NCBI GenBank assembly: GCA_021806205.1
Contig: JAJZXX010000135.1
Location: 1 to 32,228 of the forward strand
DNA from: Bacillota bacterium
GTDB taxonomy: Bacteria > Bacillota > Sulfobacillia > Sulfobacillales > Sulfobacillaceae
Direction: 5' to 3'
DNA: 32,228 nucleotides
Shown here: piece after piece, positions 1 to 7,532 of the stretch
How positions within the stretch are numbered: position 1 is the stretch's first letter
Layout: each line of letters starts with the position of its first letter
The notes under the pieces: generated by a model
The model's database searches: none
What the model was told of the DNA's origin: nothing
Seen by the model: the letters and a program-made list of their open reading frames with translations, nothing else
Program-made: the position numbers and the translations under genes

Positions 1-1
1 A

Positions 2-32
2 CTGGATGGGGGACTCCTACCTCCCCATCCAG
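2..32. repeat. Perfect 10-bp inverted repeat (hairpin)
   Basis: CTGGATGGGG at 2-11 is matched exactly by CCCCATCCAG at 23-32, with an 11-base loop. No T-run follows on the plus strand, and the minus-strand side runs off the window, so it cannot be called a terminator. It lies beyond the broken end of the Tn3-family relic and could be a mobile-element end or a terminator of a gene outside the window. Confidence 0.5.
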
Positions 33-77
33 CCTAATTGAGCAGGAAATTCTTGTCCAGCATTTTTCACTAAAATC

Positions 78-981
78 CTACACATTGCGAAAGCAAACCA
101 TCAAAACTTGTCCGCGAGTAGTATAGATCCGGCCCAGTTCCCCAATCGCGCGGCCTAATACGGTCGGGCGGCCGCCGCGCTGAAGCGTTTGGATGAGGGC
201 CGTGGCATTGACGGTGCCCCATTTCAACGATCCCGCCACCCGCAACATGTCCTCCCAATGGCGCTGAATGAGATCACTGCGAATTCGCGCGCGCAAGATC
301 ATTCAGCACCCCATAATCGGCATCCGTGGCGATCCGCGAGAATCGCCAAGCGCGGACTGAATTGATAGCCCAAGAGGCCCCAAACAAGCCAAAAGTGAGG
401 TCACTATAGCCCGCCGTGTCGGTCATGATTGCGTGCGGATGCAGACCGCTGGTTTGTTCGAGGAATCCCTCGAGCACCACCAGAGAATCCCGCAGGGTCC
501 CCGGAACGACTAACGCATGAAATCCACTGAATTGGTCACTCACAAAGTTGTAATAGGTCACGTCACGCCCCATGCCAAAGTATTTGGGATTGCCCCCCGC
601 ATGCAGGGTTCGGACCGGCACCACAAAGCGCATTTGGTCGGCGGACGCGACGTCGCCGGATCCCCACTGTTGGGCCAGTGGAAGCTTGCCATGGTAGTCG
701 ACGAGGGTGGCGTTGGCGGCCGCCAACGTCTCGGCCCGGATATAGTTCTGCGCGACCCAGGTTAGCCGGTCGCGGGCGGGAACGGCGGGATTGACCACGG
801 GATCCCAGCCGATATTGCAGGCTTGCGTGTTGGCGCTAATGCTAATTGTCATCACTTCGACTAACATGCCTGTCACAGAATCTGCCAGGCATTCTCGATC
901 TAGATGGGACCTGGGAACCCACAAAAAATTAGCCAGAGGGACTGGAAGTCGCGTTTGCCGTAGACTGCCCTGCTCCGACAA
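78..981 (-). pseudogene. Tn3-family transposase (TnpA) relic, frameshifted and truncated
   Basis: Blocks typical of the C-terminal DDE half of Tn3-family transposases are readable in order on the minus strand: ACNIGWDPV, NYIRAETLAAANATLVD, WGSGDVASADQMRFVVPV, PKYFGMGRDVTYYNFVSDQF, TDTAGYSDLTFGLFG, then DADYGVLNDLAR and HWEDMLRVAGSLKWGT. The frame changes at least three times. LLGYQFSPRLA (about 346-376) lies in a different frame from its neighbours, and the part after about 300 is in yet another frame. Homology stops near GELGRIY (about 120), so the last part of the protein with the final catalytic Glu is missing. The N-terminal two thirds of a normal transposase of nearly 1000 residues is also absent. 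This is a dead relic. No terminal inverted repeat or resolvase is visible in the window. Confidence 0.85.
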
Positions 982-1417
982 TTCCCCCAGAATCTAACAA
1001 GAGGACTGGTGAAAACAGAAGACACGATGACCACTTAATTACACAAACCAATGACAAAATAAGTTAACCTCAACACGTGGGTCACCGAATTCCCCTCCTG
1101 TCTTCTTATGGACGCATTGATCGCTGACATCCGGACATTCCGACCCAACGAATTTCGCTCATCCACCTCGCGTTCGGCTATCCGCCACGTCGACCCTGAT
1201 GATTCTCATTACACCTCTCCTCCCGTCGTCCCCAAGCGCACCGCGCCAATGTGACCGAGTATTAGGCGAGGTCGTTCCCTCGCAGAGTAGTGTTTTTCTC
1301 CCGTATACTCGCTGACTCGCAGGATTTCACGACCCCTGGTTCGACGATATGGACGACGCTGTGATAGGAAAGACCCGGTCATGGCGGAAAAGCGTCGGGG
1401 AGAACATTGGATGCACT
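982..1417. other. Gene-free stretch between Tn3 relic and pnp
   Basis: No convincing gene is visible on either strand. A plus-strand 48-codon frame from the ATG at 1109 has no ribosome binding site and no recognisable sequence. A minus-strand frame beginning with TTG at the pnp stop shows no protein-like composition and reads through the hairpin at 1420-1438. The position is that of former operon sequence downstream of pnp, now abutting mobile DNA. Confidence 0.5.
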
Positions 1418-1419
1418 GA

Positions 1420-1438
1420 AGGCCGGCATCGCCGGCCT
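1420..1438 (-). terminator. Candidate terminator or stabiliser hairpin downstream of pnp
   Basis: AGGCCGGC, a GAT loop and GCCGGCCT form an 8-bp GC-rich stem about 55 bases after the pnp stop codon. No T-run follows on the minus strand, so it is at best a weak intrinsic terminator or a 3' RNA-stabilising stem. The position at the end of the operon supports one of these roles. Confidence 0.45.
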
Positions 1439-1492
1439 CCTGAATCGCAGTCCCAAATCCTTGAGCCTGAGACAATTGGGCTCCCCGTTGAA

Positions 1493-3697
1493 TCAATGGT
1501 TCCCCTGCCTGGGACCTGACGAACCCCCGCGTCGAGGTGGCCGATTCCCATCCCGATGAGGTCCATGACCACCGGCCGCCGCCATCGGTTCATACCCCTC
1601 TGGACGCGGCAACAGTTCCTTGTGCGATAGATTAACCCGCCCCATGCTATCGATTTCGACCACCTTCACTCGAAGGGTGTCCCCAACCTGAACAACATCC
1701 TCCACCTTGCCGACCCGTTGATAGGATAGTTGGGAGATGTGTACAAGCCCTTCCTTGCCGGGCAGGACCTCCACGAACGCGCCAAAATTCATGAGACGCG
1801 TCACTCGACCCGTGTAGATCTCACCCACTTGCACGGTACGCGTCAAGTCTTGAATCATTTCCATAGCCTTTTCGCCGGCTTCCTGACTTACCGCCGCAAT
1901 ATAGATGGTGCCATCATCCTCGATATCGATGTCCACTTTTTTGTCGCCGACTTTGGTGGCATCAATAATCTTATTGATGGTCTTGCCCCCCGGCCCAATA
2001 ACCTCCCGAATCTTGTCTGGATCAATGTGAATCGTAATGATACGCGGAGCATAGGGCGACAGGGTGGCACGCGGTTCAGGAATCGTACTTAGCATCCGCT
2101 CAAGGATGAAGAGTCGGGCATCGCGGGCTTGGTTAAGCGCTTGCTGCAATATTTCCCGGGCAAGACCGTGGATCTTAATGTCCATTTGGATGGCGGTAAT
2201 GCCTTCAGCAGTTCCTGCCACCTTAAAGTCCATGTCACCTAAAAAGTCTTCCATGCCCTGAATGTCGGTCAAGATGGCATACCCGTCGTCGTCTTTCACC
2301 AAGCCCATGGCGATGCCCGCCACGGGAGCCTTCAGGGGCACACCGCCATCCATCAAGGCTAGGGTACTGGCGCAGACAGAGGCCATGGAGCTTGACCCAT
2401 TAGACTCCAAAATGTCCGACACCAGCCGGAGTGCATACGGGAATTCTTCCTCGGGAGGAATGACCGGAACTAAAGCGCGCTCTGCCAGCGCGCCATGCCC
2501 GATGGCTCGACGATTGGGTCCGCGCATGGGTCCCGTCTCCCCCGTAGAAAACGGCGGGAAATTATAGTGGTGCATGTATCGTTTTGATTCTTCTTCGCCG
2601 ATCCCATCCAGCATTTGCTGATCGGACAGGGGACCCAAGGTCATAGCCGTCAGAGCTTGCGTTTGCCCCCGGGTAAAAAGCCCGGTCCCATGGACCCGCG
2701 GTAATACGCCCACTTCGATTGATAGGGGGCGTATTTCTGTAAACCCCCGTCCATCGGGACGAATTTTTTCGTGAATAATGGCGTAGCGAACAACCTTTTT
2801 AAGCACTTTTTTAAGAACCCCGGCAATGAGATCCGTCTCATCGGGGAATTCACTTAGAAGCGTAGCCGAAACCTCTTGATTGACCTGATCGATTTGTGAT
2901 TCCCTTGTCTCTTTATTCTGGGCTCGCATGGCATTTTTCAGAGGGCTTTCGGCCAGTTCGCGGGCTCGAGACACCAGGGCATCCGACGGTAAATGCAGCG
3001 GAAATTCCCTCTTAAGCTTACCCGCCTTAGTCTGAAACTCGCGAATGCCGTCGATAATGCGGCGGATCTCTTCGTGACCAAACAAAATTGCATTCAACAT
3101 GGCCTCTTCCGATAGAATCGAGGCCCCCGCTTCAATCATCAAGATGGCTTCGTAGGTGCCGGCAATCATCAACTTCAGTTGGCTTGCTTGGGACTGATCT
3201 AACGTGGGGTTAATCACAAATTGGCCGTCCACTAACCCGACTTCCACTGCACCGATAGGACCCTCAAAAGGAATGTCGGAAATACTTAATGCGGCCGAAG
3301 CTCCAATCATGCCAGCCACTTCAGGCGAATAGTCATGATCGACTGAGAGAATACTAGCCACAACATGAATATCGTTACGAAACCCATCGGGAAATAGCGG
3401 TCGGATGGGACGATCAGTCAATCGGGCCGCTAGAATAGCCTTTTCACTAGGACGTCCTTCACGTTTGATGTAACCCCCCGGAATTTTCCCGACTGAGTAC
3501 ATTCGTTCTTCGAAGTCCACCGTTAAAGGAAAAAAGTCAATACCAACACGGGGCCCCTTGGAGGCCGTGGCGGTCACTAAGACAACCGTGTCCCCATAAC
3601 GAACCACGACAGCCCCATTAGCCTGGCGGGCCATGTGGCCTGTTTCGAGTGTGAGGAGGCGCCCCCCCACGCGCAATTCCTGTGTCTTTATCTCCAC
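1493..3697 (-). CDS. pnp: Polyribonucleotide nucleotidyltransferase (PNPase)
   Basis: PNPase degrades RNA 3' to 5' by phosphorolysis, giving nucleoside diphosphates, and works in the cytoplasm as a trimer. The 734-residue length is normal. Two RNase PH-like domains are present (about 12-145 and 310-540), separated by the helical domain. The second carries the active-site block [19 protein letters not shown] at about 478-496. A KH domain with [12 protein letters not shown] follows (about 552-612), then an S1 domain (about 622-690) and a basic Gly/Arg/Pro-rich tail. The start is GTG, preceded by AGGGGG at 10 bases. It lies 72 bases after rpsO, the classic rpsO-pnp pairing, with a terminator-like hairpin between them. 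It is the last operon gene before the Tn3 relic. Confidence 0.97.
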   Translation of the reverse strand: MEIKTQELRVGGRLLTLETGHMARQANGAVVVRYGDTVVLVTATASKGPRVGIDFFPLTVDFEERMYSVGKIPGGYIKREGRPSEKAILAARLTDRPIRPLFPDGFRNDIHVVASILSVDHDYSPEVAGMIGASAALSISDIPFEGPIGAVEVGLVDGQFVINPTLDQSQASQLKLMIAGTYEAILMIEAGASILSEEAMLNAILFGHEEIRRIIDGIREFQTKAGKLKREFPLHLPSDALVSRARELAESPLKNAMRAQNKETRESQIDQVNQEVSATLLSEFPDETDLIAGVLKKVLKKVVRYAIIHEKIRPDGRGFTEIRPLSIEVGVLPRVHGTGLFTRGQTQALTAMTLGPLSDQQMLDGIGEEESKRYMHHYNFPPFSTGETGPMRGPNRRAIGHGALAERALVPVIPPEEEFPYALRLVSDILESNGSSSMASVCASTLALMDGGVPLKAPVAGIAMGLVKDDDGYAILTDIQGMEDFLGDMDFKVAGTAEGITAIQMDIKIHGLAREILQQALNQARDARLFILERMLSTIPEPRATLSPYAPRIITIHIDPDKIREVIGPGGKTINKIIDATKVGDKKVDIDIEDDGTIYIAAVSQEAGEKAMEMIQDLTRTVQVGEIYTGRVTRLMNFGAFVEVLPGKEGLVHISQLSYQRVGKVEDVVQVGDTLRVKVVEIDSMGRVNLSHKELLPRPEGYEPMAAAGGHGPHRDGNRPPRRGGSSGPRQGNH

Positions 3698-3746
3698 TTC
3701 AAATGATCCCCCTGACCCTCATACCGACCTGACCCGCCCCGAGCAC

Positions 3747-3771
3747 AAAAGAGCGGGAGAATTCCCGCTCT
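3747..3771 (-). terminator. rpsO-pnp intergenic hairpin (intrinsic terminator or processing site)
   Basis: On the minus strand AGAGCGGGA, loop ATTC and TCCCGCTCT form a perfect 9-bp stem followed directly by TTTG. The rpsO stop codon (3770-3772) is inside the 5' arm, so terminating ribosomes would disturb its folding. In E. coli a terminator and an RNase III site lie at the same place between rpsO and pnp. The short T-run suggests partial read-through into pnp. Confidence 0.6.
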
Positions 3772-4039
3772 ATCGACGTAAGCCGAGTCGCTGAATCACC
3801 GCATGGTACCGCTGATTATCGCGATCTTTGAGATAATTCAACAGTGCGCGGCGATGACCCACCATCTTTAACAACCCGCGACGGGAGTGATGGTCCTTTT
3901 TGTGTGTTTTCAGGTGCTCCGTCAATTCTTGAATGCGCACCGTTAATAGGGCGATCTGAACCTCCGGCGACCCCGTGTCCGATTCATGCAGCCGGTAAGC
4001 CGCAATGATGGCCTGCTTCTTGTCCTCTTCGAGGGCCAT
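3770..4039 (-). CDS. rpsO: 30S ribosomal protein S15
   Basis: S15 binds 16S rRNA early in assembly of the small-subunit platform and contributes to a bridge with the large subunit. The 89 residues match the family length exactly. The hallmark segments [33 protein letters not shown] and [10 protein letters not shown] are present. The ATG start has a strong GAAGGGGGG binding site. The gene follows a 76-residue unknown protein by 15 bases and precedes pnp; its stop codon is embedded in the intergenic hairpin. Confidence 0.97.
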   Translation of the reverse strand: MALEEDKKQAIIAAYRLHESDTGSPEVQIALLTVRIQELTEHLKTHKKDHHSRRGLLKMVGHRRALLNYLKDRDNQRYHAVIQRLGLRR

Positions 4040-4054
4040 CGTCTTCCCCCCCTT

Positions 4055-4285
4055 CTAATGAAACCGAACTGAAATGGCGTCGTCTTCTTCCGCCAGCAAC
4101 GACAATAGGGCGTCTTGGTAAGCTTGGACAGCTGGCTTGGGCACTCCGGCCCGTCGATAGAGATCCTCTAACTCTCCTTGCAGCCGCTTAAACTGACCAG
4201 TAACGCAGATCGCGGAGACCTTGGACACCATCTCGGTCCACGTGTCGGAATGCACGAAAATGCCTCCAATCCAAAGACACTTCAT
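4055..4285 (-). CDS. Hypothetical 76-residue protein upstream of rpsO
   Basis: This small acidic protein has no family I recognise. The middle (about 30-65) looks like two amphipathic helices, QFKRLQGELEDLYRRAG and AVQAYQDALLSLLAEE, and the N-terminus begins MKCLWIGG. There are no membrane segments. Position argues that it is real: it has its own promoter, stops 15 bases before rpsO and is in line with the operon. No Shine-Dalgarno sequence precedes the ATG. The -10 box ends only three bases upstream, so translation would be nearly leaderless. It is not the DUF503/YlxP protein often found near rbfA. Confidence 0.6.
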   Translation of the reverse strand: MKCLWIGGIFVHSDTWTEMVSKVSAICVTGQFKRLQGELEDLYRRAGVPKPAVQAYQDALLSLLAEEDDAISVRFH

Positions 4286-4288
4286 TGT

Positions 4289-4318
4289 ATCATAGCAAAT
4301 TTTCGGCAGGCAAGTTAA
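4289..4318 (-). promoter_or_regulatory. Promoter with extended -10 for the unknown gene-rpsO-pnp unit
   Basis: On the minus strand TTAACT (4313-4318) and TATGAT (4289-4294) are separated by 18 bases, with TG one base before the -10 (TGCTATGAT). The -35 overlaps the ribF stop codon. The expected start point falls about at the ATG at 4283-4285, predicting a leaderless or nearly leaderless transcript. Confidence 0.6.
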
Positions 4319-5244
4319 GGACCCTTGGCTAATAGACGTTCGGCCTCATCGACATCGCGGCGAATTTGATAGGCCAATGCCTCTGAACTGTCAAAGCGTC
4401 GCTCGTCGCGAATCCGGTACCAAATGTCAAACTGAATGGTCTTTCCGTAGGCGTCTGGACTCGCACCATCCAAAAGGTGGATTTCCAAGAGCGGAGTCGT
4501 TCCTCCAAATGTCGGCCGAACCCCGAAATTGGCCACAGCGGGCCAGGACGGCTCATGGGGACTCAAACGCACACGCCCCGCATAGACTCCGTACGGCACT
4601 AGAGCCTGATCGTCGGGCCATCGGATGTTGAGCGTGGGTGCGTCTAATTTGCGACCTCGCTTGTCGCCGGACTGAACCACCCCCTGAACCGTAAAAGGGT
4701 GACCAAGACCTTCGCGGGCCTCAACGATCCGGCCACTGGCAATCAAAGTCCGGATGCCCGAACTAGAAATGGACTGACCTGTATCGGGATCGCGAAAGGG
4801 ATCGACCACGTCAATGGGGATGCCGCGCCTAACACCCCACTCCCGGAGCAGCGCGACGGTTCCAGCCCCCTTGTGGCCAAAGGTAAAGTTATAGCCGACG
4901 ACAATGTGCGCGGGCCGCACTTTCTGGCCTAAGATCTCGTCAAGAAAGGTCTCGGGCATCATCCTCGAAAAGGACAAAGTAAAGGCTAATTCCGTTAATC
5001 TAGGGGCCCCTGCCCATTCAAGGTACTGCTTTTTCAACGAGCCTGGGGTGAGTAAAAAGTGAGACAACGGCCCTCTCAGAACAGCGTGGGGGTGTGGCGT
5101 AAAACTTAACACCTCCACCGGAAGCGATGACGCCCGCGCTATCTCTAATGCGTGAGCTATCAGCAATTGGTGCCCTCGGTGCACTCCGTCAAAATTACCG
5201 ATAATCACCACCGCTGCGGTGTGGTCCGCGGTCGTCTTTGTCAC
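4315..5244 (-). CDS. ribF: Bifunctional riboflavin kinase / FAD synthetase
   Basis: RibF converts riboflavin to FMN and then to FAD in the cytoplasm. At 309 residues it has the usual two-domain size. The N-terminal nucleotidyltransferase shows GNFDGVHRGHQ (16-26) and SSSGIR (about 158-163). The C-terminal riboflavin kinase domain (about 180-305) has the APTLNI metal and nucleotide motif, YGVYAG, and NFGVRPTF followed by LEIHLLD. The start is GTG with AGGAGGGG seven bases upstream, immediately after the truB stop codon. The truB-ribF-rpsO-pnp order is common in bacteria. Confidence 0.96.
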   Translation of the reverse strand: MTKTTADHTAAVVIIGNFDGVHRGHQLLIAHALEIARASSLPVEVLSFTPHPHAVLRGPLSHFLLTPGSLKKQYLEWAGAPRLTELAFTLSFSRMMPETFLDEILGQKVRPAHIVVGYNFTFGHKGAGTVALLREWGVRRGIPIDVVDPFRDPDTGQSISSSGIRTLIASGRIVEAREGLGHPFTVQGVVQSGDKRGRKLDAPTLNIRWPDDQALVPYGVYAGRVRLSPHEPSWPAVANFGVRPTFGGTTPLLEIHLLDGASPDAYGKTIQFDIWYRIRDERRFDSSEALAYQIRRDVDEAERLLAKGP

Positions 5245-5245
5245 G

Positions 5246-6109
5246 CTAGATCCCCTCCTTGAAGACCATCCGGTAACGCCAAGGAGGGCCTTCCGTAATC
5301 CCCAAAAGCTCTTGACCGAGGGTCAACGCGACCAACGGCCCCATTTCGGGCGTCAGACGCGCCAACCCTTTGCCATTACCATGCCTTACCCAGTCAGCCT
5401 CCTTTGCTGTTAAGGGCCAGATCGGCAGCGAAAGGATGGCGTCCCACCTCCTGAGGGCCGATAGCCCCCTTTCGGCCACACCGTCCAGGGGCACAGCGTC
5501 GTGAGAATGAAACGGGCCCGAACGGATACGCGTCAGATCGGTCATTGTTGCAGCGGTTCCCAACAGATATCCCCAATCTCGCACCAGAGCGCGCACATAT
5601 GTACCGGACGACACACTCGCATCAAATCGCCAACCCGTGTGGGTAGGCTCGATCGCGCGAATCTCACTAATAGTCACACGCCGAGGCGACGGCCAGACCA
5701 CACCACCTTGTCTCACCACGTCATATTGGCGCCGTCCGCCTATTTTTAACGCCGAAACCTGCGGCGGTACTTGCCACCCCTCCCCTAAGAACCATTGTGC
5801 GGCCCAGCTTAGTTGTTCCACGCTCCATACCCACGGGCGCGAAAGTGCAATGGGTCTCCCCAGAGCATCCCCGGTATGCGTGAGAAAGCCCACCTCGACC
5901 TCAGCCCGATACACTTTGGGGTTGAAATCCACCAAACTGAGAAGGCGCGTGCATTCCCCTAAGGCCACAGGCAATACCCCTTGTGCCTCAGGATCCAATG
6001 TCCCCCCGTGACCGGCCCGGTCTTCTCCCAGAGCCCGACGGGCCCGAGTCACGGCGGCATATGAGCTAATCCCCGGAGGTTTCCAAAGATTTAAAAACCC
6101 ATTAGGCAT
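5246..6109 (-). CDS. truB: tRNA pseudouridine-55 synthase
   Basis: TruB isomerises U55 in the T-loop of tRNAs. The catalytic motif GGTLDPEAQGVLPVALGECTR is present with Asp39, followed by KVYRAEVEVGFLTHTGDALG. The region around QVSALKIGGRRQYDVVRQG and GTYVRALVRDWG is typical of the TruB fold. The preferred start is the ATG at 6109 (287 residues), with GGGG about nine bases upstream; a GTG two codons earlier is possible. It overlaps the end of nrnA by 8 bases. Confidence 0.95.
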   Translation of the reverse strand: MPNGFLNLWKPPGISSYAAVTRARRALGEDRAGHGGTLDPEAQGVLPVALGECTRLLSLVDFNPKVYRAEVEVGFLTHTGDALGRPIALSRPWVWSVEQLSWAAQWFLGEGWQVPPQVSALKIGGRRQYDVVRQGGVVWPSPRRVTISEIRAIEPTHTGWRFDASVSSGTYVRALVRDWGYLLGTAATMTDLTRIRSGPFHSHDAVPLDGVAERGLSALRRWDAILSLPIWPLTAKEADWVRHGNGKGLARLTPEMGPLVALTLGQELLGITEGPPWRYRMVFKEGI

Positions 6110-7082
6110 GGGCACGCCCCATTAACGCCTGTTTTACGGTCTGAATGGCATCGTCAAGGTTCCCATCCATTTGCGCCGCGGCTGCGTAACGATGACCACC
6201 CCCACCAAACTCACTCGCTAATTGACCACAATCCCACGATGGGCGCGCTCGCCAGCTTACCTTCATCTTCCCCGATTGGTCACCTTCCCGAACCAAAAAA
6301 CCCACTTCGACACCGCGGATGGTCACCAGATGATGGACCACGGTGTCTACCCCACTGTCGTCGACGTGAAAGCGGTCCATGATGTCCCGCGGTATCCCCA
6401 CCCAGGCATACCGACCGTCAGGCGACAACTCCATGGACGAGAGTGCCCACCCTAATAGCTTGAGTTCTCCAATGGGCCGGCTGGCCCAGATCTTCTGGTT
6501 GGCACTGGCAATGTCCAAGCCGGAATGCTTAACCACCCATTGCACTGCATTTAGGCATTGTGCGCCGGCATTGTACTGCCGAAATGATAACGTATCAGTG
6601 CTTATGGCTGTATAAAGACACAATGCCTCGTCAGCGTTCATTGACCAGCCGGCCCTCTGCCACAATCGGGTCACCAGTTCACCCGTGGAACTGGCGCCGG
6701 CATCGACCCAGTTCAACGTCCCGAATTGAGGATTGCTGGGATGATGGTCAATATTGATTAACATAGACACCGTCTTCCAAAATGAGGGGGGCGCCCCGAG
6801 TCTGGTATCGCTCCCGCAGTCCAAAGTCACCACACAGTCAAAGTGCCCCGTATCCACTTGGGACCATGATTGAACGCCGTCGGCATAGGGAAGAAAAGCC
6901 AAACGAGGAGCAATCCCGTCCGGCGATACCCAGCTCACATCGCGCCCTTGGCGTTTTAGTGCGCTGCCTAATGCGAGGGCCGCCCCGGCGCTATCTCCAT
7001 CCGGGGTGGTATGCATCACCAACAGAAAGCGCCGATGGCGCCGGATGGCCTCTAGAACTTTGAGCACCACATTTTTACTCAT
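6102..7082 (-). CDS. nrnA: DHH-family oligoribonuclease / pAp phosphatase (NrnA-like)
   Basis: NrnA-type proteins degrade very short RNAs to mononucleotides and dephosphorylate pAp to AMP. The DHH phosphoesterase motifs are clear: HTTPDGDSAGA (His24, Asp28, Asp30), TLDCGSDTR (Asp88), NIDHHPSN (Asp112-His113-His114) and, in the C-terminal DHHA1 domain, FGGGGHRYAAAAQ. The 326 residues match family length. It overlaps rbfA by 8 bases and truB by 8 bases, so all three are probably translationally coupled. The rbfA-nrnA-truB order is frequent in Firmicutes. Confidence 0.93.
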   Translation of the reverse strand: MSKNVVLKVLEAIRRHRRFLLVMHTTPDGDSAGAALALGSALKRQGRDVSWVSPDGIAPRLAFLPYADGVQSWSQVDTGHFDCVVTLDCGSDTRLGAPPSFWKTVSMLINIDHHPSNPQFGTLNWVDAGASSTGELVTRLWQRAGWSMNADEALCLYTAISTDTLSFRQYNAGAQCLNAVQWVVKHSGLDIASANQKIWASRPIGELKLLGWALSSMELSPDGRYAWVGIPRDIMDRFHVDDSGVDTVVHHLVTIRGVEVGFLVREGDQSGKMKVSWRARPSWDCGQLASEFGGGGHRYAAAAQMDGNLDDAIQTVKQALMGRAHA

Positions 7083-7431
7083 GGGGCCTATCCCGGTTCA
7101 GCGAGCGCATAAGATCCTGCAGATGTAAACTGTCTTTGATCCCCGGATCCTCACGAAAGACGATTTCGGGAGATTTGCGCAGTCCCAAACGTCGTCCGAC
7201 TTCTCCTCGGAGAAATGGAGCGGCCCTCTTGAGCCCAGCCAAGGTTGATAACTTTTCCTCCGGGCTTCCCATGACACTGACAAACGTCCGGGCCAAACTC
7301 AGGTCGCGCGTGACTTCTACCCGGGTTACGCTGACAAACCCGATTTGAGGGTCCTTCACTTCGGTCAAGAGCATTTGCCCCAGTTCTTGCTGCATCAACT
7401 GGGCCACTCGCTGAGCCCGCGATTGGTTCAT
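7075..7431 (-). CDS. rbfA: Ribosome-binding factor A
   Basis: RbfA is a single KH-like domain protein needed for late maturation of the 30S subunit and 16S rRNA 5' processing. The segment AQRVAQLMQQELGQMLL, then VKDPQIGFVSVTRVEVTRDLSLARTFVSV and FLRGEVGRRLGLRKSPEIVFREDPGI, is diagnostic. The ATG at 7431 (118 residues, MNQSRAQRV) matches family length. A TTG nine codons earlier (7458) is an alternative; neither has an ideal binding site. It sits downstream of infB across a 100-base gap holding a small hairpin. Confidence 0.94.
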   Translation of the reverse strand: MNQSRAQRVAQLMQQELGQMLLTEVKDPQIGFVSVTRVEVTRDLSLARTFVSVMGSPEEKLSTLAGLKRAAPFLRGEVGRRLGLRKSPEIVFREDPGIKDSLHLQDLMRSLNRDRPHE

Positions 7432-7500
7432 GTATTGCCGCAGAAGAGCTCTCCCCAACTAATCTTGGCAACCCCTCTGCGCCCTCCTTCCCCTGCCCGT

Positions 7501-7516
7501 GAGGCGGCTGCGCCTC
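7501..7516 (-). repeat. Small hairpin between infB and rbfA
   Basis: GAGGCG, loop CAGC and CGCCTC form a 6-bp perfect stem 16 bases after the infB stop. No T-run follows, so it is not a convincing terminator. It might tune read-through or mRNA stability before rbfA. Confidence 0.3.
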
Positions 7517-7532
7517 CCCACACGCTCGTTCG

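Noticed and set aside
1209-1496. 95-codon minus-strand frame starting TTG at the pnp stop
   Set aside because: The overlap looks operon-like but there is no binding site, composition is not protein-like, and it contains the post-pnp hairpin.
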